A stretch of DNA of 64,000 nucleotides from Opisthorchis felineus (taxonomy: Eukaryota; Platyhelminthes; Trematoda; Opisthorchiida; Opisthorchiidae). Below the pieces are notes generated by a model. It was given only the letters and a program-made list of their open reading frames with translations. It was not told where the DNA came from and did not search any database. A program made the translations under genes and the position numbers. Below, in pieces: positions 62,765-64,000 of this stretch. Numbering within the stretch: position 1 is the first letter of the stretch; every line of letters starts with the position of its first letter. The stretch covers positions 105,213-169,212 of the forward strand of contig SJOL01006483.1 of the NCBI GenBank assembly GCA_004794785.1, given 5' to 3'.

Positions 62765-63490
62765 ATGGACTAGCTACTAGGGCATGTACGCTTATCACGT
62801 ACGCCCTTGCAACCTCTATTTCATAATAATCCTACCTCCCTAAATGCTTGCCAAATACTCATTCCTTTTCCATGAGCTAACTACGAAATCATATGCACTT
62901 CAACCATGGTTTTGGGAACCGTCTGCTCGCACCGCTGCCCATCGTGACCAGCTTCGTGGACAAAAACACAACCAGCTATGACTTTAGTGATGCACCGCTT
63001 AACCAATGCACGTCCCCCACATTAACATATGACCACACCCTTTCGTATTGAGCGCATAACGCTATTCCCTACTATCTACACCTGAAGGTAGATAATCCTT
63101 TTTGAAATCGGTAGTGTCGACCCACCACAGTAGTTAAAGTGTGACCTGCCTGCTATTTCGGGCCGCTGTCTAACTTATACCCCAATGCCCTCTAGCAAAC
63201 ATTTTTGGCACTTTTTTTCATTTTGAGTCTCCAATCTAGACATGGCTGCCTTATTACCTCGTTTGAATGACAGCAGTGGACCACCCTGCGCCCTCGATGA
63301 ACCTAAGAATCTCCTTGATCCATGCTGGTTCCAATTTGTCATTATTTCCATCTTACCCTTAACTTCCTTGACAACCCCAACTGGATCGCCCAAGATGTTC
63401 ACGCACAGGGCTGTCCACGGACCCAATTACGAAGTCCGGATGAGAGCAGCGCCACTACCACACACCGTCTGATGGCTTGTCCGAATTTCT
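62765..63490 (-). repeat. right outer extension of the large inverted repeat, low identity
   Basis: It is the counterpart of 52,400-53,053. Relative to the left side it lacks about 30 bp near 62,790, and it keeps the exact 19-bp block at 63,147-63,165. The similarity fades at about 63,490, right at the GAT-rich 3' tail of the RTE copy that follows. Confidence 0.7.
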
Positions 63491-63496
63491 CAATAC

Positions 63497-64000
63497 CTCA
63501 TCATTATCATCATCGACAGCAAGACATCAATGGTCAACAGTGGTGCTTCGCTGCCGTGCAACCATAATTCACTTGAAAGCCTTATGGTGAAGAAAACAAT
63601 CAAACTGAACCGGGAGGGAACTTAGTGCCAGATTATTACAATCATCCCGCGGTCGCTACATCTCGAGACACTCTTTCAGGCTATCTGGATAGAAACTGAT
63701 AGCAAGAACGCCAATAACTCCAATTAGCGTACATATCTTGCAGCGTCTCCAATCGGACGCATTGGGGACCACGGGGTCCCCATCCTGGAATGCGAGTCGC
63801 ACCGGTAGCACCCAGACATTTCACAGTAGCTTTCATACCCCTCTGCCAAGTTAAGTGTTGGCCACGTCTCTGCCTCCGCCACTTTGAATTAGGCGCGGAA
63901 AGCAGCACTCTCATCGGCAAATGATGGTTCGGCATACCCAACCAACGCAGCTTATGGTGCTGGACACACTCTTCAATGGAAGTCTCCGTTACACAACCTG
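63497..64000 (-). mobile_element. RTE-like non-LTR retrotransposon, 3' end, runs off the window
   Basis: On the minus strand, entering from the window edge, the frame reads GCVTETSIEECVQHHKLRWL then GMPNHHLPMRVLLSAPNSKW. It goes on with RRGQHLTWQRGMKATVKCLG and LETLQDMYANWSYWRSC, ending FLSR near 63,681. This is the C-terminal end of the same RTE family as at 28.5 kb, with four residues missing between WLG and MPNH. A GAT/AAT-rich tail lies at 63,497-63,522, about 160 bp after the coding end, matching the spacing seen in the 28.3 kb copy. The rest of the element lies beyond 64,000. Confidence 0.85.

Noticed and set aside
1..64000. CRISPR arrays, rRNA, bacterial operons or riboswitches
   Set aside because: No regularly spaced identical repeats, no rRNA-like conserved blocks and no dense tandem long ORFs were seen.

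Overview
The window reads as a stretch of eukaryotic nuclear genome, most likely from a digenean fluke. Four things in the sequence point that way. There is a large gene whose 5' introns are only 31-40 nt and whose 3' introns run to several kb, a pattern known from schistosome genes. There are several degraded copies of an RTE-like endonuclease/reverse-transcriptase retrotransposon of the kind common in trematodes. There is a Penelope-like fragment and there are tRNA-derived SINEs. By eye the base composition is moderate rather than very AT-rich, which suits liver or lung flukes better than schistosomes. This placement is inference; no species is claimed. I see no bacterial-style operon, no CRISPR array and no rRNA.

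Layout. 1-0.7 kb holds a Penelope-like reverse-transcriptase relic. About 3.0 kb holds a SINE with a tRNA-like head. From 7.2 to 37.6 kb, on the minus strand, runs one very large gene that I rebuilt exon by exon from splice sites and reading-frame phase. Its 5' block (35.1-37.6 kb) has 13 exons, nine of their introns 31-40 nt long. Then come a 7.1 kb intron and about 14 further exons separated mostly by larger introns, ending in a possible stop codon at 7.2 kb. The product is over 1,200 residues and looks rich in helices. I do not recognise it. The 7.1 kb intron carries two opposite RTE copies (28.3-29.8 kb minus, 32.4-34.2 kb plus), an unclassified repeat and a second SINE.

37.7-52.3 kb has no gene I can support. 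It holds RTE fragments at 37.75 and 43.85 kb, a third SINE head at 46.75 kb, the second copy of the unclassified repeat at 50.2 kb, an imperfect hairpin at 41.85 kb and a possible small secreted ORF at 48.4 kb.

52.4-63.5 kb is the most unusual part: a large inverted repeat. Core arms of about 2.5 kb (53,054-55,551 and 60,269-62,764) look about 98-99% identical in the segments I compared. They flank a 4.7 kb centre. Outside the core the inverted similarity continues for another 600-700 bp at clearly lower identity. The centre encodes, on the minus strand, a broken MULE-like transposase start (a FAR1-like domain and the first part of the transposase), and its left side holds degenerate tandem repeats that run into the arm. 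It may be a Mutator-like or foldback element with exceptionally long inverted ends, or a palindrome kept alike by gene conversion. The window ends inside another RTE copy (63.5-64.0 kb, minus) that begins where the right arm fades out.
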